DNA of 37,485 bases, taken from Candidatus Syntrophopropionicum ammoniitolerans (lineage in GTDB: Bacteria; Bacillota; Desulfotomaculia; Desulfotomaculales; Pelotomaculaceae). Below are positions 8,315 through 15,658 of this stretch, in pieces. The stretch's first letter is position 1. Every line of letters begins with the position of its first letter. The position numbers and the translations under genes were made by a program. The notes beneath the pieces were generated by a model that had not been told where the DNA came from, made no database searches, and saw only the letters and a program-made list of their open reading frames with translations. The DNA lies in the NCBI GenBank assembly GCA_013201395.1, contig JABMJD010000019.1, positions 1 through 37,485 of the forward strand, in the 5' to 3' direction.

Positions 8315-9625
8315 ATGCGAAAAGTTGTTAGACAAACATATAGTGTATGCCCCGTTTGCCTGGACCGCATTCCGGCGGAACATGCTACCTATGGCGATGG
8401 GCGGATTTACCTGGAAAAAACCTGCCCCGTACATGGTGGTTTTTCCGCCATAATCTGGCATGGGCTGCGGGATGCAGCAGCCTGGCGGGGGGATCTGCCC
8501 ATGATTGGCCCCGGTGAAAATGAAAATTGTCCCCATGCCTGCGGTCTGTGCCCAGACCACCGGCAAGGCACCTGTTGTGTCTTACTGGAGGTTACCAGAC
8601 GCTGCAATCTGCGCTGTTCCTTTTGCTTTGCTGAAGGTGGCAGCGGTGAGGATATCCCTTTGGCCACAGTACGGGAAAATCTGTACGAACTTGCTGTGCC
8701 CGGCAAAACCCTGGTCCAGCTCAGCGGCGGGGAACCTACTGTGCGGGACGATTTACCGCAAATTGTTGCTGCCGCCAAAGAAGCCGGTTGCCGTTATGTA
8801 CAGCTGAACACCAACGGTGTGCGGCTGGGGGAAGATCTGGGGTATGTTCAACAGTTGGCTGAGGCCGGCCTGTCCTTTGTCTTTATGCAGTTTGACGGCA
8901 CCAACGATGAAATCTATCGCGCCCTGCGGGGCCGGGATCTGTTGGAAATAAAACAAAAGGCCATCGAAAACTGCGGGCGTTATAACCTGGGCGTCACACT
9001 AGTGCCCACCATCGTGCCGCAAATAAATACCCAGGACATTGGGAACATCCTACGGTTTGCCGTTTCCCAGGCCCCGGCGGTACGGGGTGTGCACTATCAA
9101 CCAGTCAGTTATTTCGGACGCATTCCGTCGCCACCGTCCGATAGCCAGCGGTTCACACTAGATGAGCTGCTCGATGCTATTGAAAAACAGGCCGGGACGC
9201 TGGTTCCTCGGGATACCCTACGGCCTTCTCGTTGCGATCACCCTATGTGTGGTTTTCACGGCGACTATATTGCCATGCATGACCAAACCTTGCATCCATT
9301 GCGCAAAGCAACCAGTGTTGCTGATGAACCGGCTACAGCCGATCAAAATAGGGCCTTTGTGGCTCGCCGCTGGCTGCGTCCTGAGGCTGGGACCGAGGAC
9401 ATCGCCGGCAGCGCTCGGCAGGAGGAGCCTGTCCATCAGGAGGAGCTGGAAACCCTGGAAGGCTTCCTGCGCCGAGTGCGCTCCCATAGTTTTACCGTTA
9501 CCTCGATGGCCTTCCAGGATGCGGGCAATCTGGACCTGGAACGCCTGCGCCGGTGCAGCCTGCATGTGTTTGACAACGGCAAATTGGTTCCCTTTTGTGC
9601 CTATTACTTGACCAAACACGGCTAA
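8315..9625 (+). CDS. trsS: Radical SAM enzyme, TrsS-like with Tes/MoaA-type architecture
   Basis: The 436-residue protein is placed at the ATG nine bases after GGAGGG; a GTG at 8300 overlaps that site. The N-terminus has a cysteine knuckle (Cys12-Cys15, then TCPVHGG with Cys37), a second cluster CPHACGLC (72-79), CC at 87-88 and the radical SAM motif CNLRCSFC (97-104), then LSGGEPTVRDD. Near the end lie CDHPMCGFHG, SMAFQDAGNLDLERLRRC and LVPFCAYYLT. This N-terminal knuckle plus the PFCAY ending is the plan of the Tes (tetraether synthase, MJ0619) group, which joins unactivated carbons of lipids. Neighbours point to the TrsS family, of which I recall some members are selenoproteins; here the frame ends in TAA and needs no recoding. 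The substrate is unknown. Confidence 0.85.
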   Translation: MRKVVRQTYSVCPVCLDRIPAEHATYGDGRIYLEKTCPVHGGFSAIIWHGLRDAAAWRGDLPMIGPGENENCPHACGLCPDHRQGTCCVLLEVTRRCNLRCSFCFAEGGSGEDIPLATVRENLYELAVPGKTLVQLSGGEPTVRDDLPQIVAAAKEAGCRYVQLNTNGVRLGEDLGYVQQLAEAGLSFVFMQFDGTNDEIYRALRGRDLLEIKQKAIENCGRYNLGVTLVPTIVPQINTQDIGNILRFAVSQAPAVRGVHYQPVSYFGRIPSPPSDSQRFTLDELLDAIEKQAGTLVPRDTLRPSRCDHPMCGFHGDYIAMHDQTLHPLRKATSVADEPATADQNRAFVARRWLRPEAGTEDIAGSARQEEPVHQEELETLEGFLRRVRSHSFTVTSMAFQDAGNLDLERLRRCSLHVFDNGKLVPFCAYYLTKHG

Positions 9626-9712
9626 AGTCTTATATAGACTGCCGATAAATTTGATAGAGGAATTATACATTTGGAGATTTATCTTTTATAAGTTAGTTAC
9701 CCCCTACACCTC

Positions 9713-9765
9713 ATTCCGCATATCAGACAGCATAAAAGCTGTGGAAATATGCGGAATCTTTTTTG
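9713..9765 (+). terminator. Terminator of the trs-like operon
   Basis: A long hairpin has outer arms ATTCCGCATAT (9713-9723) and ATATGCGGAAT (9747-9757), inner arms ACAGC and GCTGT, and is followed by CTTTTTTG. It lies 88 bases after the radical SAM stop. Confidence 0.85.
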
Positions 9766-9817
9766 TGTTTCAATCAAAGGGCGTCCTAGTTTGTCCTGTT
9801 TATTATGGGATAGCGCC

Positions 9818-9950
9818 CAGCTTTGGTACCAGTGTCATCCCTACACCTGCACCTAAAATTAACCAAAATAGGATAGGCGGTAGCAGTATGGGTATAAATT
9901 GGAGTCCAATACCACCGGTTAGGCAGATAGCTAATCCAATTAGGATACAA
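9818..9950 (-). pseudogene. Fragment of an MFS transporter gene
   Basis: Read on the minus strand, this piece encodes ILIGLAICLTGGIGLQFIP and WLILGAGVGMTLVPKLG, matching IIGLGVYLIGGVGPQFMP and FRLVLGAGVGILMPLSES in the intact MFS gene at 22648-23850. By eye the DNA agrees at about three quarters of positions with 23496-23620. There is no start, stop or flanking remainder. It is a diverged relic, in the same orientation as the intact gene. Together with the terminator it accounts for the gap 9626-9978. Confidence 0.75.
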
Positions 9951-9978
9951 TTTAACTAGTTGTCAAGGTGAAACACAA

Positions 9979-11211
9979 TTGATAAGCTATAGGAAAAATG
10001 GTACAACAAAACAATTAAAAGGGAGGGTGAACACCGTTAAGGCTATATTGGAAAAACATCTAGCCCGTAAAACCATTTTCACAACATTGATAGAAAAAAT
10101 ATTGCTAATGTTGCGAAACAATAATAGCGTTTTAGAGGATTGTACCTATATTAATATGAACCGGATTTTTTATTTGACAGCAGTTGCTGTCCCCATGCGG
10201 ATTTTTGATATTATTATTTTTACTAATGCTGCTAACACGTCTGAAGTCTGGGGCAGGGGAATTATTATCTGCCACAGCACCTTACTTTTCTTTTATATTG
10301 CGGTTTTGCTTGTTACCGCACGAGCAAGAAAGATGCACCAGACAAATTTCATCATGCATACCGTAGAATGTGCTGTGCCGGTTGTTGTGCTGGTTTCCGG
10401 TATCGTTATAGTAACTATTGATCAGTTGATAACCACAAGTATCACCCCTTTTCTAATTGTTTGTGCAGTTTCCGGTATTGTTTTTTTAATTAGACCACTC
10501 CTCTCCATCATCATTTACCTGGGTTCTTACCTTATTTATTACAATTTAATAGCCCTGACTATAACAGATTATCAAGTGTTGCTGTCCAACAGGGTCAATG
10601 GAGCTACTGCTGTAGCTTTGGGCCTATTAATTAGCGTTGTTGGTTGGCATTATAACTATACCAATATCATACAAAAACGAAAAACCAACTCGCAACAAAA
10701 AAAACTAGAAAAAATGGCCTACCATGATCCCTTGACCAGCCTTTACAACAGACATTTTTTTGATGAGACAATAAAAAATGAATTGCTTGCTATGGAACGT
10801 TACGGGCATGAGTCTGTGATTGTTCTATTGGATGTAGATAATTTCAAGAGCATCAATGATACATATGGCCATCTGATAGGGGATCAGGTACTTGTACAGT
10901 TGGCCCAACTAATAACAAACAATGTTAGAAAGTCCGATATAATTTCTAGATTTGGTGGAGAAGAATTCGTTATCTTAGCACCGAAAACTTCCTTGCTGGA
11001 GGGGGCCATATTAGCAGAAAAATTGCGAAAATTGATTTCTGAAGAGTTTTTCATCACCGATACAGTTACATTACACATCACGGCCAGTTTCGGCGTGTCA
11101 CTACTTGAAGCCGGTAAAAAAAGACAGGCAAGTTACTTTTCCAAAGCGGATAAGGCCCTTTACCAGGCTAAGGGTAGAGGGAAAAATAGGGTAGAGGTTC
11201 CGTGCCCATAG
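9979..11211 (+). CDS. Membrane-bound diguanylate cyclase (GGDEF)
   Basis: The protein has up to 410 residues. About six hydrophobic segments span residues 60-225 (for example FYLTAVAVPMRIFDIIIF and LLISVVGWHYNYTNII), followed by a short linker and a GGDEF domain from about residue 250. The domain has DVDNFKSINDTYGH, the active-site GGEEF at 326-330 and an inhibitory RxxD (RKSD, 317-320) five residues before it. It should therefore make cyclic di-GMP from two GTP and be product-inhibited. The membrane part is of the MASE-like sensor kind; its ligand is unknown. The start is uncertain: a TTG at 9979 has only a weak AAGGTGA site. It appears to be a single gene, with no effector in the window. 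Confidence 0.92.
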   Translation: MISYRKNGTTKQLKGRVNTVKAILEKHLARKTIFTTLIEKILLMLRNNNSVLEDCTYINMNRIFYLTAVAVPMRIFDIIIFTNAANTSEVWGRGIIICHSTLLFFYIAVLLVTARARKMHQTNFIMHTVECAVPVVVLVSGIVIVTIDQLITTSITPFLIVCAVSGIVFLIRPLLSIIIYLGSYLIYYNLIALTITDYQVLLSNRVNGATAVALGLLISVVGWHYNYTNIIQKRKTNSQQKKLEKMAYHDPLTSLYNRHFFDETIKNELLAMERYGHESVIVLLDVDNFKSINDTYGHLIGDQVLVQLAQLITNNVRKSDIISRFGGEEFVILAPKTSLLEGAILAEKLRKLISEEFFITDTVTLHITASFGVSLLEAGKKRQASYFSKADKALYQAKGRGKNRVEVPCP

Positions 11212-11751
11212 GAACATTGATCGTGTCTCTGCAACCTGCCTGGCATCAACTAATATCCTGTTCATATCACGCTCAAGCACCTGCGGTAGGTTTTAGTAGA
11301 CAAAGCCCTGTTTTCCCCATATTATAGATCGGCTCATAGGTATTCCCGTTGTAAGGGTATGCTCGCCTGAATTGGATTACTATGTAGCATTGGATATTTC
11401 CAGGCAGGTACTACAGCCTTATTTAAAGATGGAGCAAGCATTAGGAAACTAGCTTGGCATAACAAGATCATGGAGCCCAAAAAAACATATGTGGACAACT
11501 AAAACAGGAGGGAAGCAGCTAAAATCAGTGTTCATATAAAGACAAATAATAACTTTAGGAAATGCGGGCAGGGCGGGAGGGTAATATACCAATCTAATAG
11601 AAGAAGGATTTTTTATCCCTTTGAAAGGCCTCTTATAGCAGGCGCTAGAAAGGAGCAAAGTTTTGATTAAACTCACAGACATGGAGGTCTATACCTTGTA
11701 GGAAGCATGCCTGTGTTTATCCTGGGTTACTTGCTCTTGGAATGAGGAAGG
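11212..11751. other. 540-base gap without a recognisable gene
   Basis: Short frames occur on both strands but none has a ribosome binding site and a plausible composition over its full length. A plus-strand stretch ending at about 11451 reads ELDYYVALDISRQVLQPYLK before a stop, which looks like the tail of a decayed gene that I cannot name. I see no repeat or RNA gene here. Confidence 0.4.
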
Positions 11752-12378
11752 ATGATTTTTTTGTCGTCTTTTAAAAGGTGCTTGGCGGAAGAGAACACTG
11801 CCCTGCAAGAATATAATCATGCACCCGAGCAGACAGAACGCCTTTTGGCTTTGTTTAAAGAGGTTAGCACAGAGGATCCCGTTTTAGTTTGGTATGTAAG
11901 AGAAGGCGCGCCAGCGATCAATGACATACGGTCCCGGCTTGCCGTCTCTAATATTGGGGCCCTCGTCTCCCTGGTATACCAACTGGAATATTATCATAAT
12001 AGTTTTATTGTTGATGTACCGGAACGTCTTTCTGCTGATTTTTCAGAATTGGATCTGCTGTCTAACGAAGATAAAATACATGAACGGGGTTTTTCCAGGA
12101 AACTAATTGACATTAAAAGAACTTGGGTTGAAGATGCAGGTCAGTTAGGTAGTTGGGATAATATTCACTCCAGTATAATTCACACAAATGGTGTTTTCTA
12201 TGATGCCGTAAAATATTTAGAGATGTTTGTTATTGGTAAAGATTCCCTAATGAAGATAGAAACAATAGAACCAATAAAAGTAGGCATTGAAGGAATAAAA
12301 ATAAATGTAAATGTTGCAAACGGGGGGAGGACAGATGGACAAGCAGAAACTTGTGCTGCATCCAATCCAGCTGCGTGA
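11752..12378 (+). CDS. Hypothetical protein
   Basis: The frame is 208 codons. GAGGAAGG sits directly before the ATG, so a TTG at 11761 may be the true start. The protein is mostly helical and acidic, without signal peptide, membrane segment or cysteine motif (a single Cys near each end). A central part reads ISIL-type helices (AINDIRSRLAVSNIGALVSLVYQLEYYHNSF) and the C-terminus is IEPIKVGIEGIKINVNVANGG. I do not recognise a family. The 3' end overlaps the next gene by 44 bases, suggesting coupled translation of the two. Confidence 0.6.
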   Translation: MIFLSSFKRCLAEENTALQEYNHAPEQTERLLALFKEVSTEDPVLVWYVREGAPAINDIRSRLAVSNIGALVSLVYQLEYYHNSFIVDVPERLSADFSELDLLSNEDKIHERGFSRKLIDIKRTWVEDAGQLGSWDNIHSSIIHTNGVFYDAVKYLEMFVIGKDSLMKIETIEPIKVGIEGIKINVNVANGGRTDGQAETCAASNPAA

Positions 12379-12634
12379 GGTTATAACGGAAAAGATTAGA
12401 TTGTTCAAGTGGCTGAAAAAACGTGATTTTGACAAGGAGATTTCAATTATTGATGAAGCCATTGAACGTTTCATGGTGGAGGGGATGAATCTAAACCCAG
12501 TATACATTGTGGAGCTTAAGAATCGGCGGTTCGATGTTATTGCGTTAAAACAGTGCACCAAGGAAATTATCAAAAAAGAAACGAAACTAGAAGGTGACTT
12601 TAACCTGTGCACAGTGTGCCCTTTAACTTATTAA
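12335..12634 (+). CDS. Hypothetical protein, small, basic
   Basis: The 99-residue protein starts at the ATG four bases after GGGGGGAGG (MDKQKLVLHPIQLREV). It is rich in Lys and Glu and predicted helical (KIRLFKWLKKRDFDKEISIIDEAIERFMVEG), ending in CTVCPLTY, a lone CxxC. No family is recognised. It overlaps the gene before it in another frame, which supports the pair being an operon. After it the sequence turns into debris, so the present stop may not be the ancestral one. Confidence 0.6.
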   Translation: MDKQKLVLHPIQLREVITEKIRLFKWLKKRDFDKEISIIDEAIERFMVEGMNLNPVYIVELKNRRFDVIALKQCTKEIIKKETKLEGDFNLCTVCPLTY

Positions 12635-12653
12635 AATGCGGGGAACTGGTAGT

Positions 12654-12700
12654 GGAATAAACAAGAGGCCCCATCTTGGTAGGTGCTTCTTGTTTATTCC
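12654..12700. repeat. Perfect inverted repeat after the hypothetical pair
   Basis: The arms GGAATAAACAAGA (12654-12666) and TCTTGTTTATTCC (12688-12700) are exact complements around a 21-base loop. No T-run follows, so this is not a standard terminator. It may be a transposon-type palindrome or a processed hairpin. Confidence 0.6.
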
Positions 12701-12821
12701 ATGGACAGCCAACGGTTAACCCAATTGGGTGAAGCCCAATGCTCCTCATATCTGGGATGGTAAAACAAGACATGGCGTAAAGGCGGTTGTGCATAACAGC
12801 AGCACTGTTGGGCCTGCTCAA

Positions 12822-12935
12822 TTGATAACTACATACAGTGTCTGTTCCCTTTGCCTGGACTGCATTCCGGAGGAACATGCTAGCGATGGGCGGATTACCT
12901 GGAGAAACCCGCCACCGGTATGGTACGGCTCCCCT
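12822..12935 (+). pseudogene. Duplicated 5' fragment of trsS
   Basis: The translation TYSVCSLCLDCIPEEHASDG follows the N-terminus of the full radical SAM protein (TYSVCPVCLDRIPAEHATYG), and the DNA matches 8335-8445 at roughly four of five positions with two small deletions. The frame breaks after about 35 codons. The copy is in the same orientation as the intact gene, 4.5 kb away. It has no start site of its own. Confidence 0.8.
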
Positions 12936-12939
12936 TGAC

Positions 12940-13770
12940 CCGGCCGGCAAAGACAAGGTCAGGGATAAACAAGTTTCTAACGCCGACGGCAGCAGGTGGA
13001 ACAGCGCCCTGACCGGCATACAGGTGGACGGGGAAACTGTCCTGGAAAACCCCGGCGGGGCGGTTAAACCTGGTGGCCGGAAAAAATGTCAGCCTGGCCC
13101 CGGATGAGGCCGGCAGCAGTGTCACAATTAATGTATCCCAGACGGCCGGTGCACCAGCCCCCGCCGCCAGAACGGGACGGGTAACCATTGAAACTAATGA
13201 AGCAGGCCGGCTGTTTCCTTGGTTGCAGCACCCCAAATCTTGTGATGTAACCATTGAAACTAATGAAGCAGGCCGGGGCGCCGGGTAGAAAGGGCGAAAA
13301 ACGTGATCCGCCGTAACCATTGAAACTAATGAAGCAGGCCGGGTGGGGCTGTAATTGACTCCGGTTTTGACAACAGCATGTTTTTTGTCCAGGTGGGGAT
13401 TGATCACAAGGGTGTGGAATACGGCCCGGGGATAGAATTTGCCGGGCAGATTTTGCAGCCCCGGGTGAGAATTTTTAACGATACCGGTGTGCCCATTATT
13501 GTGCGGCCCCCCGGGATCCGGAGCGTGGCCTGTCTGCCGGGTCTGTGGGGCAATTTGCCATTATCATCGACGCCCCGGATCTGGGCGCCCAATCCATATC
13601 CCTGTGCTGGTTTGCCGTTCCGCCAGGAGCAATGTCCTGCTCAAGCCGGACCGACGGGGTAAATGCCCCGACAATGGAGCCAACGAATGAGCCGCCATTG
13701 AGTCCACAGGGGACCCCCGGCGCTGGTTGGGCATTATCCGAAGTAAGTGCCCGGCATTGGTGTTATTAAA
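12940..13770 (+). pseudogene. Frameshifted beta-rich, tail-fibre-like gene split by the CRISPR mini-array
   Basis: Before the array, frames join across an apparent one-base insertion near 13062 to give GIQVDGETVLENPGGAV then NLVAGKNVSLAPDEAGSS, a pattern common in phage tail-fibre and surface proteins. After the array, IDSGFDNSMFFVQVGIDHKG and RVRIFNDTGVPIIVRPPG continue, with a second frame change near 13545 (VGQFAIIIDAPDLGAQSISL). The two halves may belong to one gene. No start is visible: the left end merges with the trsS fragment. The exact family is not recognised. Confidence 0.45.
13181..13342. CRISPR. Mini CRISPR array: three 30-base repeats, two 36-base spacers
   Basis: Three identical 30-base repeats lie at 13181-13210, 13247-13276 and 13313-13342. 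Each begins GTAACCATTGAAACTAATGA and ends AGCAGGCCGG. The two spacers (13211-13246 and 13277-13312) are both exactly 36 bases and unrelated. The ATTGAAAC string, usual at the 3' end of type I/III repeats, here sits inside the repeat. No cas gene is in the window. The minus strand stays open across it (RPASLVSMVT repeated every 22 codons) because the period is 66 bases; perfect repeats with equal, unrelated spacers argue for CRISPR rather than protein repeats. Confidence 0.8.
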
Positions 13771-13789
13771 TAGGAGGTTTTTTTATATC

Positions 13790-13986
13790 AAAAGCGAACA
13801 TATATATTTGAGGAAAAAAATGTCGTCGATCCTCTTTAGCGCATTAAACTTGGGAGATCGACGACAAGCCCAAAAGACGTTCAAACCTTAATTCTAAAGT
13901 GTTTAAGGCTTTTATTGTTGCCGGCCGACAATTTAATTGCCTATGGCCACAATAAACAAAAATCTATGTTTGCAAGGCTTTCTTCG
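13790..13986 (+). promoter_or_regulatory. Fossil CRISPR leader
   Basis: The segment holds an inverted repeat with arms TGTCGTCGATC (13821-13831) and GATCGACGACA (13856-13866), then an A/T-rich stretch ending TTGCAAGGCTTTCTTCG directly before a CRISPR-type repeat. Palindromic GTCGTCGA..TCGACGAC blocks of this kind precede type I-B/III arrays in many Clostridia and thermophilic Firmicutes; that is recalled knowledge, not a search result. No spacers remain. Confidence 0.6.
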
Positions 13987-14016
13987 GTTTTTAGTCTACC
14001 TATAAGGAATTGATGC
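13987..14016 (+). CRISPR. Single decayed CRISPR repeat of a second family
   Basis: The 30 bases begin GTTTTTAGTCTACCTATAAG and end GAATTGATGC. This differs from the common Firmicute repeat (GTTTTTAGCCTACCTATAAG ... GAATTGAAAC) at one internal base and in the terminal AAAC. A leader-end repeat losing its 3' end fits an array that has been deleted. It does not match the repeats at 13181-13342. Confidence 0.6.
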
Positions 14017-14205
14017 GAATCCTGATTTGCCATAATGGTAAAAAAGAATTCTTTTCATTTAATCAATTAGCAGAGGGGGCAAAATAGCTTTGGGTATAGC
14101 ATAGATGCAATAATGCTGTCGTTTCATTGAGTTGTTGGAGGTAACTGATGTTCTTTTACCAACGCATCACCGGAAGTCCATAGTAAATAGGAGGAGCTGT
14201 TTATT

Positions 14206-14991
14206 GTGGCCATTAATGAAAAGGGCACTAATATTAGGTATAGGGATGAACCACTTATTACTGTATCTCAGTGGTCAACAATTTTGCAAAACAAAGACAT
14301 AACAGGAGACCTCGATTTAAAAACAGTTCTCAGCGTCTACAATAGCCCGCAATACAAGTCGACTGCTACTGAAATAGCAGCAATACTTGGCAAGAAAAAC
14401 TATCGTATTATATCTGCAGGCAACACTAGTTTTTCAAGAAGAATATGCAGGTATCTTAATATAAAACCACCGAAAAACAGTAGAGGGGGCAATAGGTGGT
14501 GGACCATTCCATATTTAGGTGAGCCTAAAGGTGATGGAAAATGGTATTACATTTTACGTCCAGAATTAAGGAGGGCGATTGAGGAATTATTGGCTGCAGA
14601 TAAAATAAAACCACTAGATGCTGATTATAAAAGAGAATTTCAAATACCCACAGAAATAACCAAGAAGGATGTGGGTATATTATTCGAGGGGGCCAAAAAA
14701 ACAATTGCAGTCAACGCTTATGAAAGAAATCTAAAGGCACGCGAGTTGTGTCTAAGTGAATATGGTTATAGATGTTGTATATGTAATTTTGATTTTGAAG
14801 AATTCTATGGAAAAATTGGTGCAGGATATATAGAGGTACATCATCTAAAACCATTAAATGAGATAAACGAAAAATATCAGGTGGATCCTCTTAAGGATTT
14901 GGTGCCTATATGCCCAAACTGCCATGCAATGCTACATAAGGCGGGCATATCTATTAAAGAACTTAAATCCATAATTAGAAAAAAGCCTTAA
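14206..14991 (+). CDS. HNH endonuclease, McrA-like
   Basis: The 261-residue protein starts at a GTG after AGGAGGAGC. The C-terminal third is an HNH nuclease: ARELCLSEYGYRCCICNFDF, then YIEVHHLKPLNE and LVPICPNCHAMLHKAG, giving the HH, Asn and His of the beta-beta-alpha-metal fold and two CxxC zinc pairs (near 190 and 236). The N-terminal 150 residues (SQWSTILQN, YRIISAGNTSFSRRICRYL) resemble the target-recognition parts of modified-DNA restriction enzymes, but I cannot name the domain. McrA-like enzymes cut DNA carrying modified cytosine, so a defence role is likely. It stands alone, without a methyltransferase, just after the CRISPR relics. Confidence 0.9.
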   Translation: MAINEKGTNIRYRDEPLITVSQWSTILQNKDITGDLDLKTVLSVYNSPQYKSTATEIAAILGKKNYRIISAGNTSFSRRICRYLNIKPPKNSRGGNRWWTIPYLGEPKGDGKWYYILRPELRRAIEELLAADKIKPLDADYKREFQIPTEITKKDVGILFEGAKKTIAVNAYERNLKARELCLSEYGYRCCICNFDFEEFYGKIGAGYIEVHHLKPLNEINEKYQVDPLKDLVPICPNCHAMLHKAGISIKELKSIIRKKP

Positions 14992-15020
14992 TGGGTTAGT
15001 GAACCTGTTTTTAAATGGCC

Positions 15021-15126
15021 TTGACAGGGATAGGAAAAGGGGAGTATAGTTTCACAATCGGGCTCTGACCACCTGTTTTTCCTTTCTTCCCCTCCAGGAT
15101 AAATTCTATCATCCTGGTGTTTTTTA
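15021..15126 (+). ncRNA. Candidate small RNA: promoter plus terminator with no gene between
   Basis: TTGACA (15021-15026), an 18-base spacer and TATAGT (15045-15050) form a good sigma-A promoter. A hairpin with arms CCAGGAT (15094-15100) and ATCCTGG (15111-15117) and a T-run follows. The predicted transcript is about 70 bases, rich in C and U, with no start codon and ribosome site. It could instead be a relic promoter with the HNH terminator downstream. Confidence 0.35.
15094..15126 (+). terminator. Intrinsic terminator after the HNH gene
   Basis: Arms CCAGGAT and ATCCTGG around a 10-base loop are followed by TGTTTTTT. It lies about 100 bases after the HNH stop. Confidence 0.8.
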
Positions 15127-15134
15127 TTTGATGA

Positions 15135-15281
15135 CTATGGAAAATTTTGCCTAAAATTATGGATTCTTATTTGCCTAAATCGACGGCTGAAGACAAAAAC
15201 AAGTACAGTAATTATAACTGACAGGAGGGCAATATTATCCGCAGTAATAATACCGCTTATTGCTTTCTGCCTCCACGACAT
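15135..15281 (-). CDS. Small single-span membrane protein
   Basis: A 48-residue frame starts at an ATG three bases after AAAGAGGTG. It contains one hydrophobic helix (IALLSVIITVLVFVF) followed at once by a basic tail (SRRFRQIRIHNFRQ), so it should sit in the membrane with the tail in the cytoplasm. Size and plan recall small holin-like toxins and other peptide regulators, but there is no clear family match. A 147-base open frame can occur by chance; the ribosome site and hydrophobic pattern are the support. Confidence 0.4.
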   Translation of the reverse strand: MSWRQKAISGIITADNIALLSVIITVLVFVFSRRFRQIRIHNFRQNFP

Positions 15282-15552
15282 CACCTCTTTCAGAACATAG
15301 TATACCATGCCCTAAAGCAGGTGAAAGAGGCATATAACTCAGCTCATTGCCTTTTTCTTATTCTCTTCTCATTTTTTCCGGTTTTGTCGTCATAATGCGG
15401 TAGAGCTCCGTATTCTTTGGGAAACGATCAATCTACGGCAGAATGACACCTTGGGATAAGGGTGGATGCCTCCTGGCGTTTTTTATGTTGGGGTTGCTGA
15501 AAAATAACGGGTATACTACAATATTGCTAACAGGACTCCCCACACCTCTCCT

Positions 15553-15581
15553 AGATGTGCCCCAGGGGAGACATCTTTTTA
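15553..15581 (+). terminator. Hairpin with T-run
   Basis: Arms AGATGT and ACATCT enclose a further CCCC/GGGG pairing, followed by TTTTTATAT. No gene directly upstream explains it. Confidence 0.45.
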
Positions 15582-15619
15582 TATAGGTGATTTAGCGCAA
15601 CCATTCCACAATAAACCGC

Positions 15620-15654
15620 CCAATTCAAGTTCAAGAACCGTCCCCGGCTTGAAT
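15620..15654 (+). repeat. REP-like element, family A copy 3
   Basis: The 35 bases (beginning CCAATTCAAGTTCAAGAACC) are identical to 26370-26404. TTCAAG at the start and CTTGAA at the end can pair. It lies five bases past the stop codon of the Mg2+ ATPase gene. Confidence 0.8.
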
Positions 15655-15658
15655 TCAT

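Noticed and set aside
9623-9625. Selenocysteine read-through at the end of the radical SAM gene
   Set aside because: The stop is TAA and there is no in-frame TGA, so no recoding is needed.
11449-11682. 77-codon minus-strand frame
   Set aside because: No ribosome binding site, no family resemblance and biased low-quality composition; probably chance.
13211-13312. Spacers of the mini-array targeting the prophage remnant at 1-4308
   Set aside because: Neither spacer shows visible similarity to that A/T-rich region on either strand.
12895-13407. Minus-strand frame of 170 codons with RPASLVSMVT repeats
   Set aside because: The repeats are the CRISPR repeats; the frame stays open only because the 66-base period is divisible by three. 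It has no ribosome site and spans unrelated debris.
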